NCBI RefSeq assembly: GCF_030686865.1
Contig: NZ_JAQYUS010000001.1
Location: 372,001-436,000 of the forward strand
DNA: 64,000 bases
Direction of reading: 5' to 3'
Source of the DNA: Kaistella sp. SH40-3
GTDB taxonomy: Bacteria > Bacteroidota > Bacteroidia > Flavobacteriales > Weeksellaceae
Numbering within the stretch: position 1 is the first letter of the stretch; each line of letters begins with the position of its first letter. The notes beneath the pieces were generated by a model that saw only the letters and a program-made list of their open reading frames with translations, did no database searches and was not told the origin of the DNA. Both the position numbers and the translations under genes were made by a program. This document shows positions 8,064 to 16,252 of the stretch, in pieces.

Positions 8064-9290
8064 TTGTATTCAGTAATTGATATAGAAAGTAACGGTGCAC
8101 CTTATCGTAAAGAAAGCATCATCGAAATCGCCGTGTATAAATATGACGGGCACCGCATTGTAGACCAATTTATTTCTTTGGTCAATCCTGAAAGCGACAT
8201 CACGCCATTTGTGCAAAAATTGACGAAAATATCGCCAAAAATGGTGAGAACTGCACCAAAATTTCATGAAATAGCCAAAAGAGTGGTTGAAATCACCGAA
8301 AACACAACTTTGGTTGGTCACAATATTGAATTTGATTACAGAATGCTTCGGCAGGAATTTAAACGTTTAGGTTATGACTTCAAAATCAATACAATAGACA
8401 CCATTCCTTTAGCCAAAAAACTGATTCCAATGGCTGAAAGTTACAACCTTGGAAAATTGGTGAAATCCCTTGGTATTCCTTTGGTTGACCAACACCGCGC
8501 TTCCGGTGATGCGAAGGCAACTTTGGAACTGTTCAAATTATTAATGATTAAAGACAAGGATTCTGAAATCATTCAGCAACATCATGATGAGGTCAACGCG
8601 AAAACTTATCTGAATAAAATTCGGGATCTTACACAGGATTTACCCGCAGAAAAAGGCATTCTTTATTTTCAGGATAAAGATGGAAAAATCATTTTTTCCG
8701 ATTTCGTTGATGATCTCAATAAGTTTTCTAAAAACATTTTTCACTCCAAATCCAAACGCTGGATTACCATTCAGGAAGAGGTTGAACAAATTCAATACGA
8801 ATTAACCGGCAACGATATTCTGGCAAAATTGATGATGCGAACCAAAGGTTTGAAAAAATCTGAGTCATTGCCGTTTGGTCTTTACCATAAAAGTGAAAAA
8901 TATTTCGTTGATAAAATCAATAATCAGAAATCAGAAAAACCTTTACTAAAATTCAAATCATTTACTCAAGGAATAAAAGCGGTAAGTTTCATCAATAAAA
9001 AGGGTGATTTACAAGATGTTAACAAACTTAAAGATCTGATTACCATTCATAAAAAAGATGAATTATGGCTGTCAACAGGAAGAGTTTTAGGTGAGAAATC
9101 TTTCTTACTATTTGAAAAAGGAAAATTAACCGCCTACGGATTTTACGAATTATATACCCAAATTGAATCTTTGAAAAAACTGTCGGCTATAAAAATTGAT
9201 ATTGATTTTCCGACTGCAGATTTAGAAAATGATTTAAAACTGGGACTTTTAAGAGGTGATTTTGAAATTGTTCCAACTCCTTTAAAATAA
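8064..9290 (+). CDS. DnaQ-like 3'-5' exonuclease with degenerate GIY-YIG-like C-terminal region
   Basis: 408 residues starting at TTG 8064; no ATG is available because an in-frame stop lies at 8046-8048. Residues 1-165 are a DEDDh exonuclease with all five catalytic residues visible: Asp6 and Glu8 (VIDIES), Asp91 (GHNIEFD), His144 and Asp149 (HRASGD). From about residue 197 the segment GILYFQDKDGKIIFSDFVDD resembles the start of a GIY-YIG domain but lacks the catalytic Tyr pairs, so that half looks inactive. DnaQ plus GIY-YIG fusions are known in Bacteroidota. Likely a DNA repair or proofreading-type nuclease, cytoplasmic. Confidence 0.82.
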   Translation: MYSVIDIESNGAPYRKESIIEIAVYKYDGHRIVDQFISLVNPESDITPFVQKLTKISPKMVRTAPKFHEIAKRVVEITENTTLVGHNIEFDYRMLRQEFKRLGYDFKINTIDTIPLAKKLIPMAESYNLGKLVKSLGIPLVDQHRASGDAKATLELFKLLMIKDKDSEIIQQHHDEVNAKTYLNKIRDLTQDLPAEKGILYFQDKDGKIIFSDFVDDLNKFSKNIFHSKSKRWITIQEEVEQIQYELTGNDILAKLMMRTKGLKKSESLPFGLYHKSEKYFVDKINNQKSEKPLLKFKSFTQGIKAVSFINKKGDLQDVNKLKDLITIHKKDELWLSTGRVLGEKSFLLFEKGKLTAYGFYELYTQIESLKKLSAIKIDIDFPTADLENDLKLGLLRGDFEIVPTPLK

Positions 9291-9348
9291 ATAGTACAGA
9301 ATTAAATTAAAAATTTTAATTTTGACAAAAATTTAGCAAAACAAAATA

Positions 9349-9426
9349 ATGCACGCTCACACATCTATAAAAAAGGTTGCTTCAAAGGGGAAAAAGTTTT
9401 TCTCTAAAGCAAACTCCGTGGATTAA
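9349..9426 (+). CDS. 25-residue Lys-rich ORF, possible lysA leader peptide
   Basis: ATG 9349 to TAA 9424-9426 encodes 25 residues, six of them lysine, including two KK pairs (IKK, GKK). It is followed by a terminator-like hairpin at 9452-9481 and then lysA at 9502. A short lysine-rich ORF plus a terminator directly in front of a lysine-biosynthesis gene is the layout of a ribosome-mediated attenuator. It could instead be a chance ORF in an AT-rich leader, where AAA and AAG codons are frequent, or a small independent gene. Only the sequence layout supports it. Confidence 0.4.
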   Translation: MHAHTSIKKVASKGKKFFSKANSVD

Positions 9427-9451
9427 GGGCAGGTATTTTAATAATATTGTG

Positions 9452-9481
9452 AAGCAGGCTCTTTTGGGGTCTGCTTTTTTT
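9452..9481 (+). terminator. terminator-like hairpin just before lysA (possible attenuator)
   Basis: A ten-pair stem (AAGCAGGCTC at 9452-9461 with the complementary arm at 9467-9476, including two G-U pairs) closes a TTTTG loop and is followed by a run of seven T at 9475-9481. It ends only 20 bases before the lysA start codon with no visible promoter in between, so lysA transcripts probably have to read through it. A segment inside the upstream mini-ORF (9406-9417) can also pair with the 3' arm (9466-9477) in 11 of 12 positions. Confidence 0.65.
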
Positions 9482-9501
9482 AATTAAAAAAATAAAATAA
9501 T

Positions 9502-10701
9502 ATGACTGATAAAAATCTATTGAAAATTGCGGCAGAATTCGGCACGCCGACTTATGTTTACGATGCAGAAAGCATTAAAATTCATTATGAAAAACTTACG
9601 TCTTCTTTTCATAAAAGCACGCGGTTTTTTTATGCTGCAAAATCTTTAACCAATATTAATATTCTAAAATACATCAAAAATTTAGGCGCAGGTTTAGACT
9701 GTGTTTCTATTAATGAAGTGAAGTTGGGTTTGAAAGCGGGATTTACAAATGATAAAATCCTGTTCACACCAAACTGTGTTGATCTCTTAGAAATCGAAGA
9801 AGCAATGCAGTTAAAAGTTCATATCAACATTGATAATATTTCAATTCTGGAGCAGTTCGGAAATAAATATGGAAATACCTATCCGATCTTTGTGAGAATA
9901 AATCCACACATTTATGCGGGTGGAAATCACAAAATTTCTACCGGTCACATCGATTCTAAATTCGGGATTTCAATTCATCAACTTCGTCATATTACCAGAG
10001 TCATGAAATCGACGAACCTTCGAATAGAAGGCTTACACATGCATACCGGAAGTGAAATAAAAGATCCGGAAGTTTTCATTCAAGGTTTAGAAATCATGTT
10101 TGAAATGTCTGATCATTTCCCGGATTTAAAATACATCGATATGGGAAGTGGCTTCAAAGTTCCATACCAGGAAGGTGATATGGAAACTGATGTGAAAACT
10201 TTAGGTAAAAAAGTAGAAAAAGCGCTGACTGAATATCACCAGGAAACCGGCAGAAAATTCGAATTATGGTTTGAACCAGGTAAATATCTGGTAAGCGAAA
10301 GCGGACATTTTCTAGTAAAATCAAATGTCATCAAACAAACAACTGCAACCGTTTTTGTGGGAATTAATTCTGGTTTCAATCATTTAATTCGCCCGATGTT
10401 TTACGATTCTTATCACATTATCGAAAATTTATCTAATCCAAAAGGTGCCGAAAGAATTTACACTGTTGTCGGAAACATTTGTGAAACGGACACTTTTGCG
10501 TGGGACAGAAAGTTAAATGAAGTCCGTGAAAATGATATTTTGGTTTTCAGAAATGCCGGTGCATATGGTTTTGAAATGAGTTCTAACTTTAATTCCCGAT
10601 TAAAACCTGCCGAAGTTTTGTTCTTAGATGGCAAAGCACATTTGATTAGAAGACGTGAGGAATTTGAAGATTTACTAAAAAATCAGATTGAAGTATTGTA
10701 A
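9502..10701 (+). CDS. lysA: diaminopimelate decarboxylase
   Basis: 399 residues, a fold type III PLP enzyme that converts meso-diaminopimelate to L-lysine, the last step of lysine biosynthesis. The PLP lysine is Lys47 in FYAAKSLTN near the N-terminus. The barrel motifs HMHTGSEI and DMGSGF bind the cofactor phosphate, and CETDTFAWDR carries the conserved active-site Cys of the C-terminal domain. Length matches the family. The start at ATG 9502 follows the hairpin at 9452-9481, so transcription may be attenuated. The genes on either side are unrelated to lysine metabolism, so it is probably monocistronic. Confidence 0.95.
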   Translation: MTDKNLLKIAAEFGTPTYVYDAESIKIHYEKLTSSFHKSTRFFYAAKSLTNINILKYIKNLGAGLDCVSINEVKLGLKAGFTNDKILFTPNCVDLLEIEEAMQLKVHINIDNISILEQFGNKYGNTYPIFVRINPHIYAGGNHKISTGHIDSKFGISIHQLRHITRVMKSTNLRIEGLHMHTGSEIKDPEVFIQGLEIMFEMSDHFPDLKYIDMGSGFKVPYQEGDMETDVKTLGKKVEKALTEYHQETGRKFELWFEPGKYLVSESGHFLVKSNVIKQTTATVFVGINSGFNHLIRPMFYDSYHIIENLSNPKGAERIYTVVGNICETDTFAWDRKLNEVRENDILVFRNAGAYGFEMSSNFNSRLKPAEVLFLDGKAHLIRRREEFEDLLKNQIEVL

Positions 10702-10766
10702 ATGTCATGTTCTAAAACTTTTTTATCAAAGGGTTTTTCGTAAATTTACTTTTAAATTTAAAGGTT

Positions 10767-11258
10767 ATGAAACGTCTATTTTTTCTGATGATTTTCGCAT
10801 CTTTTATCTCTTATGCACAAGAAGTAGAAGATTTGCAGGAAGGTTATTTTTTCTCTGAAACAAGCAAAAATTTCTTCAGAGTTGATATTAAAAAACCTTA
10901 CGATTACTACAAAGTAACGTCTTGTTCTGATGATTCACAATTTATAAGAGCCCAGTTCGAAGGCGGTGACGCCGCTTTTAATCGGGAATTATTCAGATAT
11001 ATTTCCGCATATGTAGACAAAGAGATTTATGTGGTTAACGGAACGTTCTACCTTCACATGGATATCGATAAAGATGGAAAAGTAACCGGTTTGGATGTCA
11101 CACCAAAAGTTGAAAACAGTGATGGCTTTTTAAGAGATTTAAAGTTTGCTGTTAAAAAAATCAAGAAAAACTGGACGCCTTCAAAATGCGATAATGTTCC
11201 GGTAGATTCCAGAATTCGAATTAAATTGAATTTCGTGACCGAAAGTATTGATGTTTAA
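10767..11258 (+). CDS. secreted protein with TonB-C-like domain, tandem paralogue 1
   Basis: 163 residues with a Sec signal peptide (MKRLFFLMIFASFISYAQ). The C-terminal half has the pattern of a TonB_C-like domain: DKDGKVTGLDVTPKV, a helix, then KKNWTPSKCDNVPVDSRIRI. The two following genes carry the same pattern. In Bacteroidota such domains occur in periplasmic proteins of unknown role that do not necessarily energise receptors. There is no transmembrane anchor or Pro-rich linker, so this is not a functional TonB. It has its own terminator at 11282-11313. Confidence 0.7.
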   Translation: MKRLFFLMIFASFISYAQEVEDLQEGYFFSETSKNFFRVDIKKPYDYYKVTSCSDDSQFIRAQFEGGDAAFNRELFRYISAYVDKEIYVVNGTFYLHMDIDKDGKVTGLDVTPKVENSDGFLRDLKFAVKKIKKNWTPSKCDNVPVDSRIRIKLNFVTESIDV

Positions 11259-11281
11259 ATAGAAACGTAATTATATTTTAT

Positions 11282-11313
11282 AAAACTCTGTGAGTAATCG
11301 CAGAGTTTTTTTT
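11282..11313 (+). terminator. rho-independent terminator
   Basis: AAAACTCTG at 11282-11290 pairs with CAGAGTTTT at 11301-11309 around a ten-base loop, followed by further T to 11313. It separates the first TonB-C-like paralogue from the second, which starts at 11334. Confidence 0.8.
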
Positions 11314-11333
11314 ATATTTAATGAAAATTATTA

Positions 11334-11741
11334 ATGAAGCAGTTACTAATAATCATCTTTTCACTGGTCGGAATAGTTCTATATTCACAAGAAAAACCTG
11401 CAGATTCAAATCCAAAAGATTGGGATAAAGAGGCGTTTTACAAACCTGGAGAAAAAAAATTACAAAAAGATTTCGATCGGGCTTTGAGTTATTCAGTAGA
11501 TCAAAATTATTCGATAAATGGCCCAATGACTTTTGCAATTTATATTAATGATACTGGTTTGGCAAAAATCGTTGATGTAAAACCTAAGGTAAAAAATCAT
11601 CAATTATTACTAAATGATTTGAATTACGTTTTAAAGAAATCCCATAAAAATTGGGAACCTGCACAAAAAAACAACAAACCCATCAATTCAATTTTCTATT
11701 ATAAAATCACTTTTAATACAGAAGTCTATGACCATGATTAA
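11334..11741 (+). CDS. secreted protein with TonB-C-like domain, tandem paralogue 2
   Basis: 135 residues with signal peptide MKQLLIIIFSLVGIVLYSQ. The C-terminal half reads TGLAKIVDVKPKV, helix, SHKNWEPAQKNNKPINSIFYYKITF, clearly parallel to the 163-residue protein upstream and the 240-residue protein downstream. The next gene starts 18 bases after its stop, so these two are probably cotranscribed. Function unknown; periplasmic location inferred from the signal peptide. Confidence 0.7.
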   Translation: MKQLLIIIFSLVGIVLYSQEKPADSNPKDWDKEAFYKPGEKKLQKDFDRALSYSVDQNYSINGPMTFAIYINDTGLAKIVDVKPKVKNHQLLLNDLNYVLKKSHKNWEPAQKNNKPINSIFYYKITFNTEVYDHD

Positions 11742-11759
11742 TGTTCAAATTTCAAAATT

Positions 11760-12482
11760 ATGAGAATATTTATTTTTCTATTTTTAATATTGGCTTCATT
11801 TTCAAATGCACAAATTCTCGAGCATTATCCCAAAAATCAGGTTCCGTACATCGGCGGCTACGAATCGTATTACAAAGATTTTCATGATATGATCATTGAA
11901 AAAGATTTAAAATCATGCGCTGATAAAAGTGAATTTTATCAACTTAACTTGCTCATCAATGCAGACCAATCCATAAGTTTTATTAAAGATCACAACGAGA
12001 AGAATATTGCTAAAAACAAATGTGCCTATGACCTGGCCCGAGAAGTTGCAAAATATCAAAACAACTGGAAAGCGGCTACTGTAGATGGAATTACAAAACC
12101 GGCAGTAGCAACTTTTTATATTTTCCCTGATGATTTATTTGAGCGCTATCACGATGGATATTTTCCTGCAATTACCTTCCCAGCGTACGGAAATTACGAA
12201 AACGGAGGGATTAAAGAATTTAAGAAAGGAATCATTAACAGAATCGACGTGAGAGGTTTCGACTGGAACGACCGATTCAATGTCATGGTAGAATTCATCA
12301 TTAGCAAAGAAGCGAAAATCGAGAATATTGTGATGATCAAATCCTCCTCCAATATTGAATTTGATAAACGAATTACCAATGGAATTCTCAGCACAAAAAA
12401 GAAATGGAAACCTGCAACCGTCAACGGCAATCCAGTTGATTATAAATATCGGTTAACTTTGAATGCTGTTACTGATTATTAG
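11760..12482 (+). CDS. secreted protein with two TonB-C-like domains, tandem paralogue 3
   Basis: 240 residues with signal peptide MRIFIFLFLILASFSNAQ. It seems to hold two copies of the domain seen once in its two upstream neighbours: YQNNWKAATVDGITKPAVATFYI in the first half and KKKWKPATVNGNPVDYKYRLTL at the C-terminus. The motif W.(P/A)A.V.G appears in both. The row of three genes with four domains points to local duplication and divergence. Function unknown. Confidence 0.7.
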   Translation: MRIFIFLFLILASFSNAQILEHYPKNQVPYIGGYESYYKDFHDMIIEKDLKSCADKSEFYQLNLLINADQSISFIKDHNEKNIAKNKCAYDLAREVAKYQNNWKAATVDGITKPAVATFYIFPDDLFERYHDGYFPAITFPAYGNYENGGIKEFKKGIINRIDVRGFDWNDRFNVMVEFIISKEAKIENIVMIKSSSNIEFDKRITNGILSTKKKWKPATVNGNPVDYKYRLTLNAVTDY

Positions 12483-12583
12483 TAATATTAAAAGGTATTT
12501 TCCATAAAAATAATTGAATATTTACTGTTGCACTTACCTTTTGTGAAAATTAACTAACTCTGCCATTCTGTCACAGAAATTTG

Positions 12584-12591
12584 TATCTTTG
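12584..12591 (+). promoter_or_regulatory. TAnnTTTG -7 promoter element for miaB
   Basis: TATCTTTG matches the Bacteroidota primary-sigma -7 consensus TAnnTTTG. It lies 52 bases before the GTG start chosen for miaB and overlaps the first codons of the longest possible reading frame (TTG 12581). That overlap argues against the longer start. Confidence 0.65.
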
Positions 12592-12643
12592 CATCCTCAT
12601 TTTGAGTTTAAAATCTAAAATTCAAAATCTAAAATTTATCAAG

Positions 12644-14077
12644 GTGCAAGAAAAATATATAGACGAAACCAAACAAGGTGAAGCCTTTGCGATCGCAGAG
12701 AAACCGCAGAATTCTAAAAAACTATTTCTGGAAAGTTACGGCTGTCAGATGAATTTCTCTGATTCAGAAATCGTTGCTTCCATTCTGAATGAACAAGGTT
12801 ATAACACGACTCTTCTTCCCGAAGAAGCCGATTTAATCTTATTAAATACGTGTTCAATCCGTGAAAAAGCCGAACAAACTGTTCGCATGCGACTTTCTCA
12901 ATTCAAAAATCTGAAGAAAGAAAAACCTAACTTAACAGTTGGAGTTTTAGGATGCATGGCCGAACGGTTGAAAACCAAGTTTTTGGAAGAAGAACATTTA
13001 GTTGATTTGGTTGTTGGACCTGATGCTTACAGAGATTTACCCAATCTTTTAAAAGAAACTGAAGGCGGCCGGGATGCCATCAATGTTATTTTATCCAAAG
13101 AAGAAACCTACGCTGATATCAGTCCGGTTCGTTTAGGCGGAAACGGCGTTACGGCTTTCGTGACGATTACGCGTGGTTGCGATAATATGTGTACGTTCTG
13201 CGTTGTTCCGTTTACGCGTGGTCGGGAGCGCAGTCGCGATCCACATTCGATTATCGAAGAATGCAAACAGTTATGGAATAGCGGTTATAAGGAAGTTACC
13301 CTTCTCGGACAGAACGTAGATTCTTATCTGTGGTTCGGTGGTGGCGCCAAAAAAGACTTTAAAAAAGCCAGCGAAATTCAACAATTAACGGCGATTAATT
13401 TTGCACAGTTAATGGAAATGGTCGCGATCGCAGTGCCGAAAATGAGAATTCGATTCTCCACTTCTAATCCGCACGACATGAGTATTGATGTTTTCAAAGT
13501 CATGGCGAAATACGACAATATCTGTAAGTATGTTCACCTTCCCGTACAAAGTGGAAGCGACAGAATGTTGGAAAAAATGAACCGTCAGCATACCCGCGCG
13601 GAATATTTGGCTCTAATTAATAAAGCAAAAGAACTCATTCCCGACGTTTCATTTTCACAAGATATGATCATCGGATTCTGTGGCGAAACCGAAGAAGATC
13701 ACCAATTAACTTTAAGCCTGATGCGCGAAGTAGAATACGATTACGGTTATATGTTCTCCTATTCCGAACGACCGGGAACTCCGGCAGAAAAGAAAATGGA
13801 AGACGATGTTCCGGCTGATGTTAAACAAAGAAGACTGGCAGAAGTCATCGCTTTACAAGGCGAACTTTCTAGAAAAAGAATGCAAGGCTACGTTGGCAGA
13901 AACCACGAAATTTTAATTGAAGGAACTTCCAGAAAAAATGAAAACCAATGGAAAGGACGTAATTCCCAAAATGCAGTTTGCGTTTTCGACAAATTAGAAG
14001 GTCAGAAATTAGGCGACATTGTCTCTGTTTTCGTTCATGGAAATACACAGGGAACGCTTTTGGGGAGAACGGTTTAA
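12644..14077 (+). CDS. miaB: tRNA-2-methylthio-N6-dimethylallyladenosine synthase MiaB
   Basis: A radical-SAM methylthiotransferase that converts i6A37 to ms2i6A37 in tRNAs reading UNN codons. Domains in order: UPF0004 ([13 protein letters not shown] with its cluster cysteines), the radical-SAM core with CDNMCTFC (CxxxCxxC), and a C-terminal TRAM domain ([12 protein letters not shown]). The open frame extends to TTG 12581, but that stretch overlaps a -7 promoter element, and the family N-terminus ([11 protein letters not shown]) begins directly after GTG 12644, so I place the start there (477 codons). miaE, which acts later on the same nucleotide, is at 45407. Confidence 0.93.
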   Translation: MQEKYIDETKQGEAFAIAEKPQNSKKLFLESYGCQMNFSDSEIVASILNEQGYNTTLLPEEADLILLNTCSIREKAEQTVRMRLSQFKNLKKEKPNLTVGVLGCMAERLKTKFLEEEHLVDLVVGPDAYRDLPNLLKETEGGRDAINVILSKEETYADISPVRLGGNGVTAFVTITRGCDNMCTFCVVPFTRGRERSRDPHSIIEECKQLWNSGYKEVTLLGQNVDSYLWFGGGAKKDFKKASEIQQLTAINFAQLMEMVAIAVPKMRIRFSTSNPHDMSIDVFKVMAKYDNICKYVHLPVQSGSDRMLEKMNRQHTRAEYLALINKAKELIPDVSFSQDMIIGFCGETEEDHQLTLSLMREVEYDYGYMFSYSERPGTPAEKKMEDDVPADVKQRRLAEVIALQGELSRKRMQGYVGRNHEILIEGTSRKNENQWKGRNSQNAVCVFDKLEGQKLGDIVSVFVHGNTQGTLLGRTV

Positions 14078-14095
14078 CAGGTATTTGGGCAGACA

Positions 14096-14182
14096 TTTCC
14101 GCCTTCCACTCCCGCTTTTTTAATTGGTGACTTCGACAAGCTCAGTCCCCAATTAAAAAGAGCTCTGTTCAAGTCGGGCTGC
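14096..14182. repeat. palindromic intergenic repeat, copy A
   Basis: The segment opens with TCCGCCTTCCACTCCC (14098-14113), continues with a hairpin whose arms TTTTTAATTGG and CCAATTAAAAA bracket GACTTCGACAAGCTCAGTC, and closes with GTTCAAGTCGGG (14167-14178). The same opening 16-mer and closing 12-mer bracket a different T-run/A-run hairpin at 50289-50363. This is a REP-like dispersed element; it starts 19 bases after the miaB stop and may also serve as a terminator. Confidence 0.7.
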
Positions 14183-14213
14183 AATGATCGCATAAAACAA
14201 GAGTTGCTAAAAA

Positions 14214-14360
14214 ATGAAAGATTTACAGAACACACTAATTATCAATAACATTTCCGAACTGTTGGAAAACGCGCGGAAGAAAATTGTTGTGGCTGTAAAT
14301 CAAACCATCGTTCTCACTTATTTTAAAGAAGATTTTATAAAAATCTTAGAAAATAATTAA
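14214..14360 (+). pseudogene. remnant of DUF1016/YhcG-type nuclease N-terminus
   Basis: A 48-codon ORF. Residues 13-36 (ISELLENARKKIVVAVNQ and on to TIVLTY) resemble the conserved N-terminal helix of DUF1016/YhcG proteins (pattern I.EL.E.AR..VV.AVN.TMVL.YWE.G). Full-length family members have about 330 residues with a C-terminal PD-(D/E)XK nuclease; here the frame ends after 48 codons and none of the rest is present. It lies just after the palindromic repeat. Most likely a deletion remnant; a chance similarity cannot be excluded from sequence alone. Confidence 0.5.
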
Positions 14361-14407
14361 ATAACACATTGTAATTTTTACACTGTATATTATTCAAAGA
14401 AAAAAAA

Positions 14408-15679
14408 ATGACAGACTTACAATCCATAAAAACACGTTTCGGAATTATCGGAAATTATCCGGCCCTTAACCGTGCTTTGCAAAAAGCAATTCAGGTCGCG
14501 CCGACTGATATTTCTGTTTTGGTCATGGGAGAAAGCGGTGTAGGAAAAGAATTTATTCCTAAAATAATCCATGGCGAATCCAGAAGAAAGCATCAACCTT
14601 ACATAGTAGTCAACTGTGGAGCAATACCTGAAGGAACAATTGATTCCGAATTATTTGGACATGAAAAAGGCGCGTTTACTGGAGCAACTTCAACCCGAAA
14701 AGGATATTTCGAAGTGGCAGATGGTGGAACTATTTTCCTGGATGAAGTTGGTGAATTACCGGTGCAAACGCAGGTTCGCTTACTTCGTGTTTTAGAAAGC
14801 GGAGAATTCATGAAAGTGGGCTCTTCTCAAGTTCAAAAAACCAATGTAAGAATTGTAGCGGCAACCAACGTTAACATGCTGAACGCTATTCATAACGGAA
14901 GATTCCGTGAAGATTTATATTACCGGTTAAATACGGTACAAATCGACATGCCGCCTTTACGCGAACGAAAAGGAGATGTTCATTTACTCTTCAGAAAATT
15001 CGCAATCGATTTCGCGGAAAAGTACCGAATGCCGGAATTGGTTTTAACTGATGATGCAATTAATTATTTGGAAAATTATGCATTCCCTGGAAACATTCGT
15101 CAGTTGAGAAACTTAGTCGAACAAATGACTGTTGTTGAGCAAGAAAGAACGGTGAATTCTGTGAAGTTAGCAGAATACATCCCAATGCAGACGCAACTTC
15201 CAGCGGTTATTCAGAAAGGAGGTGGTATTTCTTCGACTGATTTTAATTCGGAAAGAGAGATCATGTACAAGATCCTTTTTGACATGAGAAATGATCTTAA
15301 CGATTTAAAATCCTTAACTTCGGAATTGATAAAAAATCGAGATAACAGTGATTTTAGCCATCATGAAAAAAATCTGATCAACCGCGTTTTCACGCCGGAA
15401 ACTCAAACGCAGAATCCGAACTCAATGCTCTATTTTGAAAACCAAAATCAGTATCAAAGTCCAGTAATCTCTAAAGCAGATGAAGATTATGAAGATGTGG
15501 AAGATATTGAAATAGAAGAAACAAAAGAAGATTCTCTCTCCCTTCAAAACAACGAGAGAGAACTGATTGTCAAAGCGTTAGAGAAACACAAAGGCCGTAG
15601 AAACAAGGCCGCAGACGAATTGGGAATTTCTCAAAGAACCCTTTACAGAAAGATTAAACAATATAATTTAGAAGACTAA
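14408..15679 (+). CDS. sigma-54-dependent transcriptional activator (no receiver domain)
   Basis: 423 residues. The AAA+ domain starts almost at the N-terminus: Walker A GESGVGKE (41-48), the sigma-54 contact loop GAFTGA (88-93), Walker B GTIFLDE (107-113). A poorly conserved, acidic linker (about 265-385) precedes a Fis-type helix-turn-helix (394-423, HKGRRNKAADELGISQRTLY). There is no N-terminal receiver, GAF or PAS domain, so control must come from elsewhere or from the linker. It activates RpoN promoters; targets are unknown. The stop codon overlaps the lptE start (TAATG). Confidence 0.92.
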   Translation: MTDLQSIKTRFGIIGNYPALNRALQKAIQVAPTDISVLVMGESGVGKEFIPKIIHGESRRKHQPYIVVNCGAIPEGTIDSELFGHEKGAFTGATSTRKGYFEVADGGTIFLDEVGELPVQTQVRLLRVLESGEFMKVGSSQVQKTNVRIVAATNVNMLNAIHNGRFREDLYYRLNTVQIDMPPLRERKGDVHLLFRKFAIDFAEKYRMPELVLTDDAINYLENYAFPGNIRQLRNLVEQMTVVEQERTVNSVKLAEYIPMQTQLPAVIQKGGGISSTDFNSEREIMYKILFDMRNDLNDLKSLTSELIKNRDNSDFSHHEKNLINRVFTPETQTQNPNSMLYFENQNQYQSPVISKADEDYEDVEDIEIEETKEDSLSLQNNERELIVKALEKHKGRRNKAADELGISQRTLYRKIKQYNLED

Positions 15680-16251
15680 TGAAGAAATTTCAGATTGCAG
15701 AAATAAAATTGCAGACTAAGAAAACTAACTTTCTTTTGCTCTTTTTCCTTGGTTCTTTTTCCCTGGTTCTTTTAACAAGTTGTTACAGTTTCACTGGATC
15801 GTCATTAAGTCCAGAAACAAAGACCATTGAAATTAGAGACTTCCCAAATAATGCGCCTTTAATGAATGCCAGTTTATCACAGGAATTTTCGACTGCAATA
15901 CAAAATCGGTTTCTACAGCGAACGACTTTAAAGGGGACAAAAGATAAACCAGACATTCTCATTGAAGGAGAAATCACCGATTACTCTATCACACCGACAA
16001 CCATTTCTAGTGCGGTAAATGCACCAGGTGGAAATATTCAGGCAGCTCAAAATAAACTGACCATCACGGTGAAAGTTCATTATGAAAATCGAGTTGCAGG
16101 TGAAGAAAACAAAAGTTTCGATCGTGTCTATTCTGATGAAGCGGTTTTCAGTAGTGATTTAGATATTAATACCATTGAATCCTCTCAAGTTAAAGTGGTG
16201 AACGACAGAATAATCAACAAAATTTTTAATGATATTGTAGCCAATTGGTAA
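15679..16251 (+). CDS. lptE: LptE family LPS-assembly lipoprotein
   Basis: 190 residues with a long positively charged n-region, a hydrophobic core and lipobox LLTSC (Cys35), then CYSFTGSSLSP followed by the alpha/beta pattern of Bacteroidota LptE (IEIRDFPNNAPLMNASLSQEFSTAI). LptE plugs the LptD barrel and helps deliver lipopolysaccharide to the outer leaflet. Translationally coupled to the sigma-54 activator upstream (TAATG) and followed after one base by the next gene, so the three form an operon. Family assignment rests on pattern and context. Confidence 0.8.
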   Translation: MKKFQIAEIKLQTKKTNFLLLFFLGSFSLVLLTSCYSFTGSSLSPETKTIEIRDFPNNAPLMNASLSQEFSTAIQNRFLQRTTLKGTKDKPDILIEGEITDYSITPTTISSAVNAPGGNIQAAQNKLTITVKVHYENRVAGEENKSFDRVYSDEAVFSSDLDINTIESSQVKVVNDRIINKIFNDIVANW

Positions 16252-16252
16252 G

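Noticed and set aside
6528-9290. HerA-nuclease defence pair (DUF853 ATPase plus exonuclease)
   Set aside because: The DUF853 family and DnaQ fusion are common core genes of Flavobacteriia, and no defence-island neighbours are present.
9300-9500. Lysine riboswitch upstream of lysA
   Set aside because: The conserved multi-helix core of the L-box is not recognisable, and the gap is occupied by the mini-ORF and a simple hairpin.
12581-12643. 21-residue N-terminal extension of MiaB
   Set aside because: It starts with TTG inside a TAnnTTTG promoter element and does not match the family N-terminus.
14167-14178. GTTCAAGTCGG resembles a tRNA T-loop (also at 50351)
   Set aside because: There is no acceptor stem, anticodon arm or CCA-proximal pairing around either site; the motif is the closing end of the dispersed repeat.
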